A DNA stretch of 64,000 nucleotides from Cyclobacteriaceae bacterium. Lineage in GTDB: Bacteria > Bacteroidota > Bacteroidia > Cytophagales > Cyclobacteriaceae. The stretch lies in the NCBI GenBank assembly GCA_019638395.1, contig JAHBTX010000001.1:682001-746000 (forward strand), in the 5' to 3' direction. The notes beneath the pieces are model-generated. The model had not been told where the DNA came from. It worked only from the letters and a program-made list of their open reading frames with translations, and did not search any database. Of the stretch, positions 1 to 8,393 are shown in pieces (position 1 is the first letter of the stretch; each line of letters opens with the position of its first letter). The position numbers and the translations under genes were made by a program.

Positions 1-2
1 AT

Positions 3-62
3 AAACTGGAACAAGCTATGAAGGCCAGTGAAGAAGCCCGAAGGAAATCTGCTAAGAAGTAA
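3..62 (+). CDS. C-terminal end of an unknown protein (partial)
   Basis: An open frame enters from the left edge and stops at a TAA at 60-62. Only 19 residues are visible. They are rich in Lys, Arg, Glu and Ala (ending ARRKSAKK), like a basic helical tail. The family cannot be identified. It reads in the same direction as parA but is separated from it by about 240 bp that contain a promoter, so it is probably a separate transcription unit. Confidence 0.45.
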   Translation, partial: KLEQAMKASEEARRKSAKK

Positions 63-179
63 GTACCAACTTGCTAATCAGCTATTTTCAGTATGATTTG
101 ATAGAATCGTATCAGGCTTACGCTGCATAACACAATTTGAATCTTGTTCAATTCTTGTTGACAGTACGTGGATAAGAAA

Positions 180-201
180 TGTTTCACGGACGTTCCACGA
201 G
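180..201 (+). promoter_or_regulatory. Degenerate parS-like half-sites upstream of parA
   Basis: TGTTTCACG (180-188) matches the left half of the widely conserved parS site TGTTTCACGTGAAACA. A second, similar half-site, GTTCCACG (192-199), follows 11 bp later in the same orientation. The right arm of the palindrome is missing, so this is not a canonical parS. Its place just upstream of the parA -7 box would suit ParB autoregulation. That role is inference. Confidence 0.35.
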
Positions 202-214
202 TGTTCGATTAGCC

Positions 215-222
215 TATATTTG
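215..222 (+). promoter_or_regulatory. Putative -7 promoter box for parAB
   Basis: TATATTTG fits the Bacteroidota -7 consensus TAnnTTTG. It lies about 85 bp upstream of the parA ATG and directly after the parS-like half-sites. No clear TTG is seen at the -33 position; the nearest match is TTC at 193-195. Confidence 0.5.
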
Positions 223-306
223 CTGACTTTGAAATTTGTAAGTTTATTTTTTCACCTCGAAGATGACTTTCAAATTTTCAAATCTGCTAATCTTCAAATC
301 AATAAA

Positions 307-1080
307 ATGGGTAAAATAATCGCAATTGCGAACCAAAAAGGTGGTGTAGGTAAAACCACTTCGGCTATTAACTTAGCCGCAAGCCTGGCTGTGCTGGAGT
401 GTAAAACCCTGTTGGTAGATGCCGATCCGCAAGCCAACTCTACTTCCGGCTTAGGCATTAATCCAAAAGATGTAACGAAGAGTATTTACGAGTGCATGGT
501 GGATGACGTGCCTCCACAGGAAGCCATTGTTAAAAATGAATTGGCTTATCTGCACATTTTACCTTCGCATATTGATTTAGTAGGTGCGGAAGTTGAGATG
601 GTAAACATCGACCATCGGGAAGAAAAAATGAAAGCCGCCCTGGCTAAAGTAAAAGATCAGTACGACTTCATTATTATTGATTGCTCGCCTTCGTTAGGCT
701 TAATTACCATCAACTCGTTAACCGCAGCCGATTCAGTAATTATACCCGTGCAATGCGAATACTTTGCATTGGAGGGTTTAGGAAAGTTATTAAATACTAT
801 CAAGATTATTCAAACCCGGCTTAACCCAAAGTTAGAGATTGAAGGTATTTTACTTACACTTTATGATTCCCGCACATCGCTGGGCAACCAGGTAGTAGAA
901 GAAGTACGAACACACTTCAAAAACATTGCCTTTCAAACCATAATCCCCCGAAACGTAAAACTGAGCGAGTCGCCCAGTTTTGGTTTACCAGCCATTGTAC
1001 ACGATGCAGAAAGTAAGGGTGCCATCAGTTACCTGAACCTGGCCCATGAAATTTTAGATAAAAACGGAATTGCGAAATGA
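307..1080 (+). CDS. parA: Chromosome partitioning ATPase ParA (Soj)
   Basis: ParA is the deviant Walker-type ATPase that works with ParB and parS to segregate chromosome origins. From the ATG at 307 the protein has 257 residues, normal for the family. It opens with the usual beta strand and the deviant Walker A motif KGGVGKTT (residues 11-18), followed by LLVDADPQANST and the Walker B region IIIDCSPSLG. The frame extends 29 codons upstream to a TTG, but that extension has no family similarity and begins inside the promoter, so 307 is preferred. The stop overlaps the parB start (ATGA), so the two genes are translationally coupled. No Shine-Dalgarno sequence is visible, as usual in this phylum. 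Confidence 0.96.
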   Translation: MGKIIAIANQKGGVGKTTSAINLAASLAVLECKTLLVDADPQANSTSGLGINPKDVTKSIYECMVDDVPPQEAIVKNELAYLHILPSHIDLVGAEVEMVNIDHREEKMKAALAKVKDQYDFIIIDCSPSLGLITINSLTAADSVIIPVQCEYFALEGLGKLLNTIKIIQTRLNPKLEIEGILLTLYDSRTSLGNQVVEEVRTHFKNIAFQTIIPRNVKLSESPSFGLPAIVHDAESKGAISYLNLAHEILDKNGIAK

Positions 1081-1985
1081 GTAAGAAGAAAGCCCTGGGG
1101 CGGGGATTAAGTGCGCTGCTGAGCGATACCCCCGAAGATGAAAAATTAGAAGTTGATGTTCCGCATTCCATTACCACAACCAAACAGAATACGGATTCGA
1201 TCAATGAAATTCCGATTGAGTTTATTGAAACCAACCCGTTTCAACCGCGCGAATACTTTGACCAAACCGCTCTGAATGAATTGGCCGAGTCAATAAAAGT
1301 GCACGGTATTATTCAACCGATAACTGTGCGCAGGTTAGCACACAATCAATACCAATTGATTTCAGGTGAACGCAGGTTTCAGGCATCGAAACTGGCGGGA
1401 CTAAAACAAATACCGGCCTACGTGCGCACAGCCAACGACCAGCAAATGCTGGAAATGGCTTTGATCGAAAACATTCAGCGCGAAAACCTTAACCCAATTG
1501 AGATTTCGTTGAGCTACCAACGGTTATTGAGTGAGTGCAATTTAAAGCAGGAAGAACTGGGTGAGCGTGTAGGTAAAAACAGAACAACAGTAACCAACTA
1601 CTTGCGGCTTCTAAAACTTCCACCCGATATTCAGATTGCATTGCGCGATAACAAGATCTCGATGGGACATGCGCGGGCGATCATCAATATCGAAGATCCC
1701 GGTACGCAACTATTCATCTTCAATAAAATTGTTTCTGAAGACCTTTCGGTAAGAAAAGTTGAGGAATTGGCGCGACAGGTTATGAATGGAATTAAACCTA
1801 ATACAACCGCACCAACCTTAAATCCAACTTCGCAACCCAAAGAAATTGTGCAGGTACAGGGTCGATTGTCATCGCACTTTGGCACGAAAGTTAGTGTGAA
1901 GAGCGATGGAAAGAAGGGCGAAATCCGCATTCCGTTCCTTTCCGTAGAAGATCTCAACCGAATTTTAGACATTCTTAAAATCTGA
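1077..1985 (+). CDS. parB: Chromosome partitioning protein ParB (Spo0J)
   Basis: ParB binds parS sites, spreads on DNA as a CTP-dependent clamp and stimulates ParA. The 302-residue protein starts with the conserved GRGLSALL segment. It carries the ParB/Srx CTPase core with the ISGERRFQASKLAG motif, then a helix-turn-helix around GERVGKNRTTVTNYLRLL, a linker rich in Pro and Thr, and a C-terminal dimerisation region ending LNRILDILKI. The start overlaps the parA stop by four bases, and the TGA shares a base with the following gene. Orthologues usually sit in this same operon order in Bacteroidota. Confidence 0.96.
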   Translation: MSKKKALGRGLSALLSDTPEDEKLEVDVPHSITTTKQNTDSINEIPIEFIETNPFQPREYFDQTALNELAESIKVHGIIQPITVRRLAHNQYQLISGERRFQASKLAGLKQIPAYVRTANDQQMLEMALIENIQRENLNPIEISLSYQRLLSECNLKQEELGERVGKNRTTVTNYLRLLKLPPDIQIALRDNKISMGHARAIINIEDPGTQLFIFNKIVSEDLSVRKVEELARQVMNGIKPNTTAPTLNPTSQPKEIVQVQGRLSSHFGTKVSVKSDGKKGEIRIPFLSVEDLNRILDILKI

Positions 1986-2581
1986 TGCGTGCATTTGCAC
2001 TTTGTGGTTTATTTTTTTTAATCGCTGTGGGTTTGTTTGCACAAGACCCAAAAGCTGACACCATTCTTATCAAAACCCAAACCGATACGGCAACACTCAG
2101 CAGCCAACGCGTGGAAAGAATTGAATCGTACGCCAGCAGGTTCGATCCGCGCAAAGCACTTTTATACTCCGCTATTTTTCCGGGTGCTGGTCAACTCTAC
2201 AATAAGAAGTATTGGAAAATGCCATTAGTGTATGGGGGGTTTTCAGTAACAACCGTGGTGGTTATTTTCTGGGATGACCAACATCGAAAATATAGAAACG
2301 AGCTTTTTGGTGTATTGAATGATGGTGGCACCGGTTTAAGCCCAAGCGGCCTGAATGCCGATCAACTACGCAGAGCAATTAATATAAGCCGAAGACAACG
2401 GGACTTCTTTATCCTGCTTTCAGGGGTATGGTACCTTTTACAGATGGTAGATGCCCATGTAGATGCGCACCTGAAAGAATTTCAACTCAATCCTAAACTG
2501 CAGGTAAAGTGGGAACCGCACCTTGAAAATAGCATGATGTTGGGAAGGCAAGCCGGTTTTAGCTTAACGTTCAGATTTTAA
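1985..2581 (+). CDS. DUF5683 domain membrane protein
   Basis: A 198-residue protein with an N-terminal signal peptide ending at GLFAQ. The conserved DUF5683 core contains PRKALLYSAIFPGAGQLYN and KYWKMPLVYGG, followed by hydrophobic segments (TTVVVIFW and FFILLSGVWYLLQMVDA). The family occurs mainly in Bacteroidota between parB and dapB, as here, and its function is unknown. The PGxGQxYN segment resembles those of small membrane proteins of the TM2/DUF5683 type. The gene shares its first base with the parB stop, so it belongs to the parAB operon. An envelope role linked to cell growth is only a guess from context. Confidence 0.88.
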   Translation: MRAFALCGLFFLIAVGLFAQDPKADTILIKTQTDTATLSSQRVERIESYASRFDPRKALLYSAIFPGAGQLYNKKYWKMPLVYGGFSVTTVVVIFWDDQHRKYRNELFGVLNDGGTGLSPSGLNADQLRRAINISRRQRDFFILLSGVWYLLQMVDAHVDAHLKEFQLNPKLQVKWEPHLENSMMLGRQAGFSLTFRF

Positions 2582-2627
2582 ACCTTAAATCCTGACAAGA
2601 TTTTTTATAGTACATAATCGTGGTTAG

Positions 2628-3335
2628 ATGAAGATTTTATTAATAGGGTATGGTAAAATGGGTAAAACCATTGAACGTATTGCGCTAGAGCGCGGCAATG
2701 AAATAGTGGGGCGGATTGATGCCAGTGATAGCTTAGAGTCATTCACTGGCCCGGTTGATGTAGCCATTGAGTTTACACAACCCGAAGCCGCAGTAAACAA
2801 TCTGAAGACTTGTTTTGATAAAGGCATTCCGGTGGTGTGCGGCACAACAGGTTGGGGAGACCAGCAAACCGAAGTGGAGAACTATTGCAAAAGCAAAAAC
2901 GGAACACTGTTGTACTCTTCTAACTTTAGCCTGGGTGTAAACATTTTCTTTAAGCTGAATGAGTATTTGGCCCGCATCATGCAAAATTATCCGCAATACG
3001 AGGTAAGCATTGACGAAACGCATCATACGCAGAAGAAAGATGCACCCAGCGGCACTGCTATCAGTCTGGCGAATGGTGTACTCAAAAACATGACGCGCAA
3101 AAACGAATGGAAGTTGGGCAAAACAGAAAGTTCGAAACAACTTGCTATACATTCCTTTCGGGTTGATCCTGCACCCGGCACCCATGTAGTAAAATACCAA
3201 TCGGCTATTGATGATATTGAGATTACCCATACCGCACATTCCCGCGAAGGTTTTGCCCTTGGTGCCGTTGTAGTTGCCGAATGGTTAGCTGGAAAAAAGG
3301 GAATTTTTACGATGGATGATTTTCTGAAGTTGTAA
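2628..3335 (+). CDS. dapB: 4-hydroxy-tetrahydrodipicolinate reductase DapB
   Basis: DapB reduces the dihydrodipicolinate precursor in the lysine/diaminopimelate pathway using NAD(P)H, and so supplies peptidoglycan and lysine. The 235-residue protein begins with the dinucleotide-binding motif GYGKMG (residues 7-12). It has the CGTTGW segment, SSNFSLGVNIF, and the family signature DETHHTQKKDAPSGTA with its catalytic His and substrate-binding Lys. It is slightly shorter than the E. coli enzyme (273 residues), as is usual in Bacteroidota. It lies 46 bp after the DUF5683 gene and is followed by lepB. Confidence 0.96.
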   Translation: MKILLIGYGKMGKTIERIALERGNEIVGRIDASDSLESFTGPVDVAIEFTQPEAAVNNLKTCFDKGIPVVCGTTGWGDQQTEVENYCKSKNGTLLYSSNFSLGVNIFFKLNEYLARIMQNYPQYEVSIDETHHTQKKDAPSGTAISLANGVLKNMTRKNEWKLGKTESSKQLAIHSFRVDPAPGTHVVKYQSAIDDIEITHTAHSREGFALGAVVVAEWLAGKKGIFTMDDFLKL

Positions 3336-3389
3336 CCTCGCACCAAAAAAATGGTTTTATTTGCCACGTTTTAATTTTACCGGATCGTT

Positions 3390-4547
3390 ATGAATTGGAA
3401 GTTTTGGACTAAAAAGGAGAAAGAGCAACCCGAAAAGAAAAAGTCGGCTGTACGCGAATGGTGGGATGCCATCTTATTTGCCGTTGTGGCTGCTACGCTT
3501 ATTCGTTGGCTCATTATGGAAGCTTATACCATCCCCACTCCTTCCATGGAAAACTCTATGTTGGTGGGCGACTTCCTGTTTGTGAGCAAGTTTCATTATG
3601 GAACCCGAACCCCGCGCACGCCTATTCAAATGCCGCTTACCCATCAGAAAATCTGGTTTACTGAAATCCCTTCTTATCTCGATTGGATTCAACTTCCCTC
3701 CTATCGTTTGCCCGGTTTTACGCATGTAAAACGAAATGATGTAGTGGTGTTTAACGTACCGCGCATTGAAGAAAATAACTATGGCAACTATAACAAGAAT
3801 ACATGGGTGGATTATCCGGTAGATCTTAAGACCAACTATATAAAACGGTGTGTGGCTGCAGCCGGAGATGTTCTCGAAATCCGCAATCGCCAAATACTTG
3901 TTAACGGTACACCCTTCGAAAAACCAGAGGGCCTTCGGTATCAATATTTAGTTGAATCAACGGATGATATTAATGTTCGTAACATTGAAAAGCTGGGGTT
4001 GGATGGGGATGATTACACCAATCAGGGCCGGTCTAATCCTGAAAAGCCAAACATGGTTTATTACACCATGTATTTAACCGAAGCCCAGAAAGAACTTGCA
4101 AAATCGCAGCCGTATATAAAATCGGTTGAGTTGTATGATTCATTTGAAGCACCACGCTTTCCGTTTTCGAAATACACTGCTACCTGGACAGGCAACGACT
4201 ATGGCCCACTTACCATTCCCCAAGAAGGTATGACCATCGCCATTAATGACTCCACGCTTTCCATTTATGGAACCACTATTGTGAATTACGACCTTAACAA
4301 AAGTGCGGAAATCAAAGACGGAAAACTCATCATAAATGATAAAGAGGTATCAGCCTATACCTTCAACCAAAATTATTATTTTATGATGGGCGATAATCGT
4401 GATAACTCACTCGACTCGCGCTATTGGGGTTTTGTACCTGAAGATCACGTAGTAGGTAAAGGATTCTTCATCTGGTTATCGATTGATAAATATGGTTCGT
4501 TTCTGGATAAGATCCGGTGGAGCCGATTCTTTAAACCTGTAAAATAA
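3390..4547 (+). CDS. lepB: Signal peptidase I
   Basis: A membrane serine protease that cleaves signal peptides of exported proteins. A basic N-terminus is followed by one membrane segment (about residues 27-43). The catalytic Ser is residue 52 in TIPTPSMENSM, and the general-base Lys is residue 152 in YIKRCVAAAGD. The conserved box E, GDNRDNSLDSRYWGFVP, lies near the C-terminus. At 385 residues it is much longer than the roughly 200-residue minimal enzyme. The extra length lies between the Lys box and box E (about residues 165-305), as in other long Bacteroidota signal peptidases. It follows dapB by 54 bp. Confidence 0.95.
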   Translation: MNWKFWTKKEKEQPEKKKSAVREWWDAILFAVVAATLIRWLIMEAYTIPTPSMENSMLVGDFLFVSKFHYGTRTPRTPIQMPLTHQKIWFTEIPSYLDWIQLPSYRLPGFTHVKRNDVVVFNVPRIEENNYGNYNKNTWVDYPVDLKTNYIKRCVAAAGDVLEIRNRQILVNGTPFEKPEGLRYQYLVESTDDINVRNIEKLGLDGDDYTNQGRSNPEKPNMVYYTMYLTEAQKELAKSQPYIKSVELYDSFEAPRFPFSKYTATWTGNDYGPLTIPQEGMTIAINDSTLSIYGTTIVNYDLNKSAEIKDGKLIINDKEVSAYTFNQNYYFMMGDNRDNSLDSRYWGFVPEDHVVGKGFFIWLSIDKYGSFLDKIRWSRFFKPVK

Positions 4548-4551
4548 GTAA

Positions 4552-4616
4552 CTGGTTGCTCGTTTCTGGTTGCTGGTATGTTTGGCCAGAAGCCAGAGTC
4601 TATCAGCCAGAAACCA
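4552..4616. repeat. Intergenic palindromic repeat, CTGGTTGCTGG family
   Basis: Tandem CTGGTTGC-like words on the left (ACTGGTTGCTCG, TCTGGTTGCTGG) face complementary words on the right (GGCCAGAAGCCAGA, CAGCCAGAAACCA). The segment can fold into an imperfect hairpin between the convergent lepB and ung genes. Related copies lie at 18631-18696, 48165-48235 and 48474-48505. Confidence 0.6.
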
Positions 4617-4617
4617 A

Positions 4618-5286
4618 TTACCAATCAATCTCTTTCAATCCTTTACTCTTCAGGTACTCGTTGGTTTTGCTGAAGTGTCTATTGCCAAAGAAACCTCGGT
4701 CGGCCGAGAAAGGCGAAGGGTGAGCCGACATTAGCACCAGGTGTTTAGTGCGATCAATTATTTCACCTTTCTTTTGCGCGTAAGCACCCCAGAGTAAAAA
4801 CACCACATTGCTTTTATTGGCTGAGATTGTTTTGATCACAGCATCGGTAAACTGCTCCCAGCCTTTGTTTTGATGTGAGCCGGCTGCAGAAGCCCGCACT
4901 GTTAAGGTTGCATTTAATAACAATACACCTTGCTTAGCCCAACGTTCAAGATCGCCACTTGAAGGAATGGGCTTTCCGAGGTCGTTTTGAATTTCCTTAA
5001 AAATATTGCGTAATGACGGAGGAAACGTAACCCCATCACGCACCGAAAAACAAAGTCCGTTGGCTTGACCGGCACCGTGGTAGGGGTCTTGCCCAATAAT
5101 AACCACGAGTACATCCTCAAAATTCGCGCAATCAAAAGCTCTGAAAATTTCGCTACCGGGCGGATAAACCGTTTGAGTTTTATATTCAGTCCGCACAAAA
5201 TCAATCAATTGCCTGAAATAATCCTTCTTAAATTCCCCGTCAAGGTGATTTTTCCACGAAGGGGCAATTTTTACATCGTCAGCCAT
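4618..5286 (-). CDS. ung: Uracil-DNA glycosylase, family 1
   Basis: Removes uracil from DNA at the start of base excision repair. The 222-residue protein has the family 1 active-site motif GQDPYHG with the water-activating Asp at residue 67. It also has the uracil-binding GLCFSV segment, LLLNATLTV, and the DNA-intercalation motif HPSPFSADRGFFGNRHF near the C-terminus. Its length matches E. coli Ung (229). It is transcribed convergently with lepB and divergently from apaG. Confidence 0.97.
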   Translation of the reverse strand: MADDVKIAPSWKNHLDGEFKKDYFRQLIDFVRTEYKTQTVYPPGSEIFRAFDCANFEDVLVVIIGQDPYHGAGQANGLCFSVRDGVTFPPSLRNIFKEIQNDLGKPIPSSGDLERWAKQGVLLLNATLTVRASAAGSHQNKGWEQFTDAVIKTISANKSNVVFLLWGAYAQKKGEIIDRTKHLVLMSAHPSPFSADRGFFGNRHFSKTNEYLKSKGLKEIDW

Positions 5287-5358
5287 AAGGGATTAAATTT
5301 CGGTTAGCCGCATGAGGTTGCGGGTTGAAAAATAGAAAAAAATGATATTTTTGACCGG

Positions 5359-5745
5359 ATGATCACAGAAATAACACAAGGAATAAAGGTTACAGTGGAG
5401 ACAGAGTATCAACCCTCGTACTCCAGCCCCAGCCAGTACCACTATGTGTTTACGTATCGCATCACAATCGAAAATCAAAGTGATTTTACTATTCAACTTT
5501 TGCGCAGACATTGGCATATTCATGATGCCGGCTTTTCTACACGCGAAGTAGAAGGTGAAGGAGTAGTAGGCCAGCAACCTGTATTGGAACCAGGCCAAAG
5601 TCATCAATACGTTTCGGGTTGCAACCTGAAATCAGGACTTGGAAAAATGGCTGGTACGTACCAGATGGAGCGCGTAGTGGATGGCGCCCGGTTTCGGGTG
5701 GCTATTCCGGAGTTTACGATGATCGCCCCGATCAGACTTAATTAA
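5359..5745 (+). CDS. apaG: ApaG family protein
   Basis: A 128-residue protein with the complete ApaG (FN3-like beta-sandwich) fold. It has the typical alternating strands YVFTYRITIENQS and LLRRHWHIHD, and the conserved core VEGEGVVGQQPVLEPGQ, YVSGC and MAGTYQM. ApaG has been linked to cobalt/magnesium resistance in enterobacteria, but its molecular role is unclear. The next gene starts 7 bp after the stop, which suggests a two-gene operon. Confidence 0.93.
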   Translation: MITEITQGIKVTVETEYQPSYSSPSQYHYVFTYRITIENQSDFTIQLLRRHWHIHDAGFSTREVEGEGVVGQQPVLEPGQSHQYVSGCNLKSGLGKMAGTYQMERVVDGARFRVAIPEFTMIAPIRLN

Positions 5746-5752
5746 ACTTCTT

Positions 5753-6547
5753 TTGCAGCAATCGCTTTCGCTGAACTTTTTCAAAGCCCAGGCTTACCTC
5801 CGTCATTGGCTCGAAGTAGTTGACGAGCATTCCATTCATTCACCTTTTTTCTTTGACTTCTACGAGAAGGTAATCAAACCTAAAAGTTACCTGGGCCAAC
5901 CTGAACTGGAAGCAGTTAGGGCCAAACTGCTCGTTAGTACCACACAAATTGAAATGGCTGACCTTGGCGCCACATCGCCTCATTTTCAAAGTCAAAACCG
6001 GCCTTTGTCTAAAATTGCTGCTACCAGTGCAAGCCCTAAACCGCTTTGCGAGTTGTTACAACGAATTGTTACTTACATACAAGCCCAAAAGATTGTTGAG
6101 TTGGGAACATCCGTAGGCCTGACAACACTTTACCTTGCGCACAATCCGGAAAGTACTGTTTTTACCTTTGAAGGCAACAAAGCTTTAGTACAGGTAGCGG
6201 TTACACACTTTGAATATTTTAATAAAACCAACATTACCATTGTTACTGGCAACATCGATCAAACCTTGCCCGACTTTATTCAGAACCCGGCTAAAATAGA
6301 TTTTGCATTAATGGATGCCAACCACCGCTACACACCTACCGTCCGGTACTTCGAATTATTAGCAAAGCGAATTCAAACAAAAGGCGTAATTGTGCTGGAT
6401 GATATTTACTATTCGCCAGAAATGGCAAAAGCCTGGAACGAACTTAGACAGCACCCGTTGGTTTATGGTAGTGTCGATTTATTTCGGTGTGGTTTGTTGT
6501 TCTTCGATCCGGCCCTTAACCGGCAGCATTACGTGTGGTCGATTTAG
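5753..6547 (+). CDS. Class I SAM-dependent methyltransferase (O-methyltransferase-like)
   Basis: A 264-residue protein with a Rossmann-type methyltransferase core. Motif I is KIVELGTSVGLTTLYLA, the acidic end of strand 2 is VFTFEGN, FALMDANHRYTPTVRYF matches the motif IV/metal region of COMT-like enzymes, and GVIVLDDIYYS follows. The N-terminal HSIHSPFFFDFYEKV segment is conserved in a Bacteroidota group and precedes the first ATG (codon 68), so the frame must begin upstream. TTG at 5753, 7 bp after the apaG stop, is the only plausible start. The substrate is unknown. Confidence 0.8.
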   Translation: MQQSLSLNFFKAQAYLRHWLEVVDEHSIHSPFFFDFYEKVIKPKSYLGQPELEAVRAKLLVSTTQIEMADLGATSPHFQSQNRPLSKIAATSASPKPLCELLQRIVTYIQAQKIVELGTSVGLTTLYLAHNPESTVFTFEGNKALVQVAVTHFEYFNKTNITIVTGNIDQTLPDFIQNPAKIDFALMDANHRYTPTVRYFELLAKRIQTKGVIVLDDIYYSPEMAKAWNELRQHPLVYGSVDLFRCGLLFFDPALNRQHYVWSI

Positions 6548-6610
6548 ATCAACTCTGGTTAGTCAATAAAACCTATCTTTACACGTTCAAATACTAAACT
6601 TTAAGGCAGC

Positions 6611-7531
6611 ATGAGCACACCCGTTACTCCCACTCCGGCACCAAAAAAATCAAGTAAATCAACTATCATCATTGCTATCCTCAGCATAATTATATTGGTG
6701 CAGAGTGTTAAAATTTACCTGGATTATCAGGAAAAAGTAGAAGTTAAAGCCGAGTTGGCTACCACCGAAGAAGACCTGGCCAGTACCATGCAACGGCTAA
6801 ACGATGTAAAGTTAGAGCTCGATCAAAAAATTGAAGAGATAGCCAAATTGGGAGGCGATGTAACCGAGTTAGAAAAAGCCAAAGCTGAAATAACTGCCGA
6901 ACTAAAGCGCAGCAACAGCCGCAATTCAAAAGCTATAAAAGAATTGAAAGACCGCCTGGAGGGATACGAACAGTTATTGAAAATTAAGGATGAAGAAATT
7001 GAGAAATTACAATCGCTGAACAAAGAACTGTTTACCGAAAACCGAACCCTTAAAACCAAGCAGAATGTTTTAAACGATTCGCTTAACCGGTTAAATAAAA
7101 ATAAAGAAGAACTTGCCACCAAAGTAGCACTCGCCTCGCAACTTAAAGCGGAAAATATTGTATTGGTTTCTGTAAACGATAAAGGAAGAGAGAAGGAACC
7201 ACCGTTTCGCAAACGGCAGCTCGAAAAGATTAAAGTGGAATTTACCATTGCCGATAACAAAGTTGCCCCGATTGAAGGGAAAAAAATTCTGATCCGGGTT
7301 ATCGATCAGAACGGACAACCGATTTTTGATACGACCAAAGGTTCGGGTACTTTTATTTTGAATGGCAAAGAAGAATTTTATACCTCCGCCCAGGAAATTC
7401 TGTTTGACAACACTGGCCAAAAACTTTCGTTCGTCTATGACAAAGGTTCGGACTACACGGCAGGGAACTACCTGGTTGAAATCTATACCGATGGGTACCT
7501 GATGGGTTCAACGCGGTTTGAGGTGCGGTAA
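6611..7531 (+). CDS. Membrane-anchored coiled-coil protein, function unknown
   Basis: A 306-residue protein. A short Thr/Pro/Ser/Lys-rich N-terminus leads to one membrane helix (TIIIAILSIIILVQSVKIYL, about residues 18-37). A long heptad-rich coiled coil of Glu, Lys and Leu follows (about residues 40-180), and then a compact C-terminal beta domain beginning near KVEFTIADNKVAP and ending TDGYLMGSTRFEVR. The topology is that of a bitopic inner-membrane protein with a periplasmic or cytoplasmic stalk. I do not recognise the family by name. A possible -7 box, TATCTTTA, lies at 6574-6581. Confidence 0.75.
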   Translation: MSTPVTPTPAPKKSSKSTIIIAILSIIILVQSVKIYLDYQEKVEVKAELATTEEDLASTMQRLNDVKLELDQKIEEIAKLGGDVTELEKAKAEITAELKRSNSRNSKAIKELKDRLEGYEQLLKIKDEEIEKLQSLNKELFTENRTLKTKQNVLNDSLNRLNKNKEELATKVALASQLKAENIVLVSVNDKGREKEPPFRKRQLEKIKVEFTIADNKVAPIEGKKILIRVIDQNGQPIFDTTKGSGTFILNGKEEFYTSAQEILFDNTGQKLSFVYDKGSDYTAGNYLVEIYTDGYLMGSTRFEVR

Positions 7532-7689
7532 AAAAAGCAGGCAGTCACGATGGAGATTGGCTGCAGGTGCAGTTAGGTTACTGGGGAGTCATCCCGAATT
7601 AGGATTTTTGCCTACTTTACTACTAAGTATCATATTTACAGCAAGTTAACGCACTAACAGAAGTCTCGATCGCTAAAACTGACCTGGTT

Positions 7690-7720
7690 TTGGCTGTTTT
7701 AAACGATTTACCTACTTTTG
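7690..7720 (+). promoter_or_regulatory. Promoter of the rpsF-rpsR-rplI operon
   Basis: TTG at 7690-7692 and TACTTTTG at 7713-7720 match the Bacteroidota -33/-7 promoter with a 20-bp spacer. Transcription would start about 20-25 bp before the rpsF ATG. The gap from 7532 upstream shows no other gene. Confidence 0.7.
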
Positions 7721-7749
7721 CAGTCCATTTTAAAACCAATAGTTAAATC

Positions 7750-8127
7750 ATGAAAAACTACGAGACGGTATTCATTTTAAATCCCGTTTTGTCTGAAGAC
7801 CAGGCAAAGGATACTGTCGAGAAATTCGTGAAGGTTTTAACCAAGGCTAAAGCTGAGGTTATTAATGTAGAAAAGTGGGGACTTAAGAAGATGGCTTATG
7901 CTATTCAAAACAAGTCAACCGGTTTTTACAATCTGATAGAATTTTCGACTACTTCTTCTGACCTGATTAACACGCTGGAAACAGAATTCAGACGAGACGA
8001 ATCTGTAATGCGCTTTTTAACGATAGCGCTGGACAAGCATGCGGTTGTATATAACGAACGCAGACGCAAAGGCGAATTTAACCGGAACAAGAAACAAACC
8101 ACAAGAAAGGAGGAAGTTGCAGCATGA
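7750..8127 (+). CDS. rpsF: 30S ribosomal protein S6
   Basis: S6 binds S18 on the platform of the small subunit. The 125-residue protein begins YETVFILNP and has the conserved [18 protein letters not shown] strand pair and [13 protein letters not shown], followed by a basic tail. The tail ends KEEVAA and has no poly-Glu extension, which matters because a RimK-type ligase is encoded at 46.2 kb. The gene overlaps rpsR by four bases (ATGA). This is the usual S6-S18-L9 operon of Bacteroidota. Confidence 0.97.
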   Translation: MKNYETVFILNPVLSEDQAKDTVEKFVKVLTKAKAEVINVEKWGLKKMAYAIQNKSTGFYNLIEFSTTSSDLINTLETEFRRDESVMRFLTIALDKHAVVYNERRRKGEFNRNKKQTTRKEEVAA

Positions 8128-8375
8128 CATTGATGAACGAACCCATTAAGCGCGCAGAGAATAAACCTAAGTACTGCCGCTTTAAGAAAAACGGAATCAA
8201 GTACATTGATTACAAAGATCCTGATTTCTTATTAAAGTTTATTAACGAGCAGGGCAAGATCCTTCCTCGCAGGCTAACCGGAACCAGTTGGAAGTTTCAG
8301 AACAAAGTAGCGCAAGCTGTAAAACGTGCACGCCACATTGCTATTCTTCCGTACCTGGCCGATTCATTGAAATAA
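8124..8375 (+). CDS. rpsR: 30S ribosomal protein S18
   Basis: An 83-residue S18 with the conserved [15 protein letters not shown] start and the LRRF-like core [20 protein letters not shown], then [12 protein letters not shown]. The ATG at 8124 overlaps the rpsF stop. An internal ATG four codons later could also serve, but the overlap favours coupling from 8124. It forms a heterodimer with S6 in the 30S platform. Confidence 0.97.
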   Translation: MTLMNEPIKRAENKPKYCRFKKNGIKYIDYKDPDFLLKFINEQGKILPRRLTGTSWKFQNKVAQAVKRARHIAILPYLADSLK

Positions 8376-8393
8376 TCTAAACCCTGTAACACT

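Noticed and set aside
220-306. 29-codon N-terminal extension of ParA from a TTG
   Set aside because: It begins inside the -7 box, has no family similarity, and the ATG at 307 gives the standard ParA start.
4914-5204. 96-codon minus-strand frame within ung
   Set aside because: A different frame of the same strand inside a clearly conserved gene, with no recognisable features.
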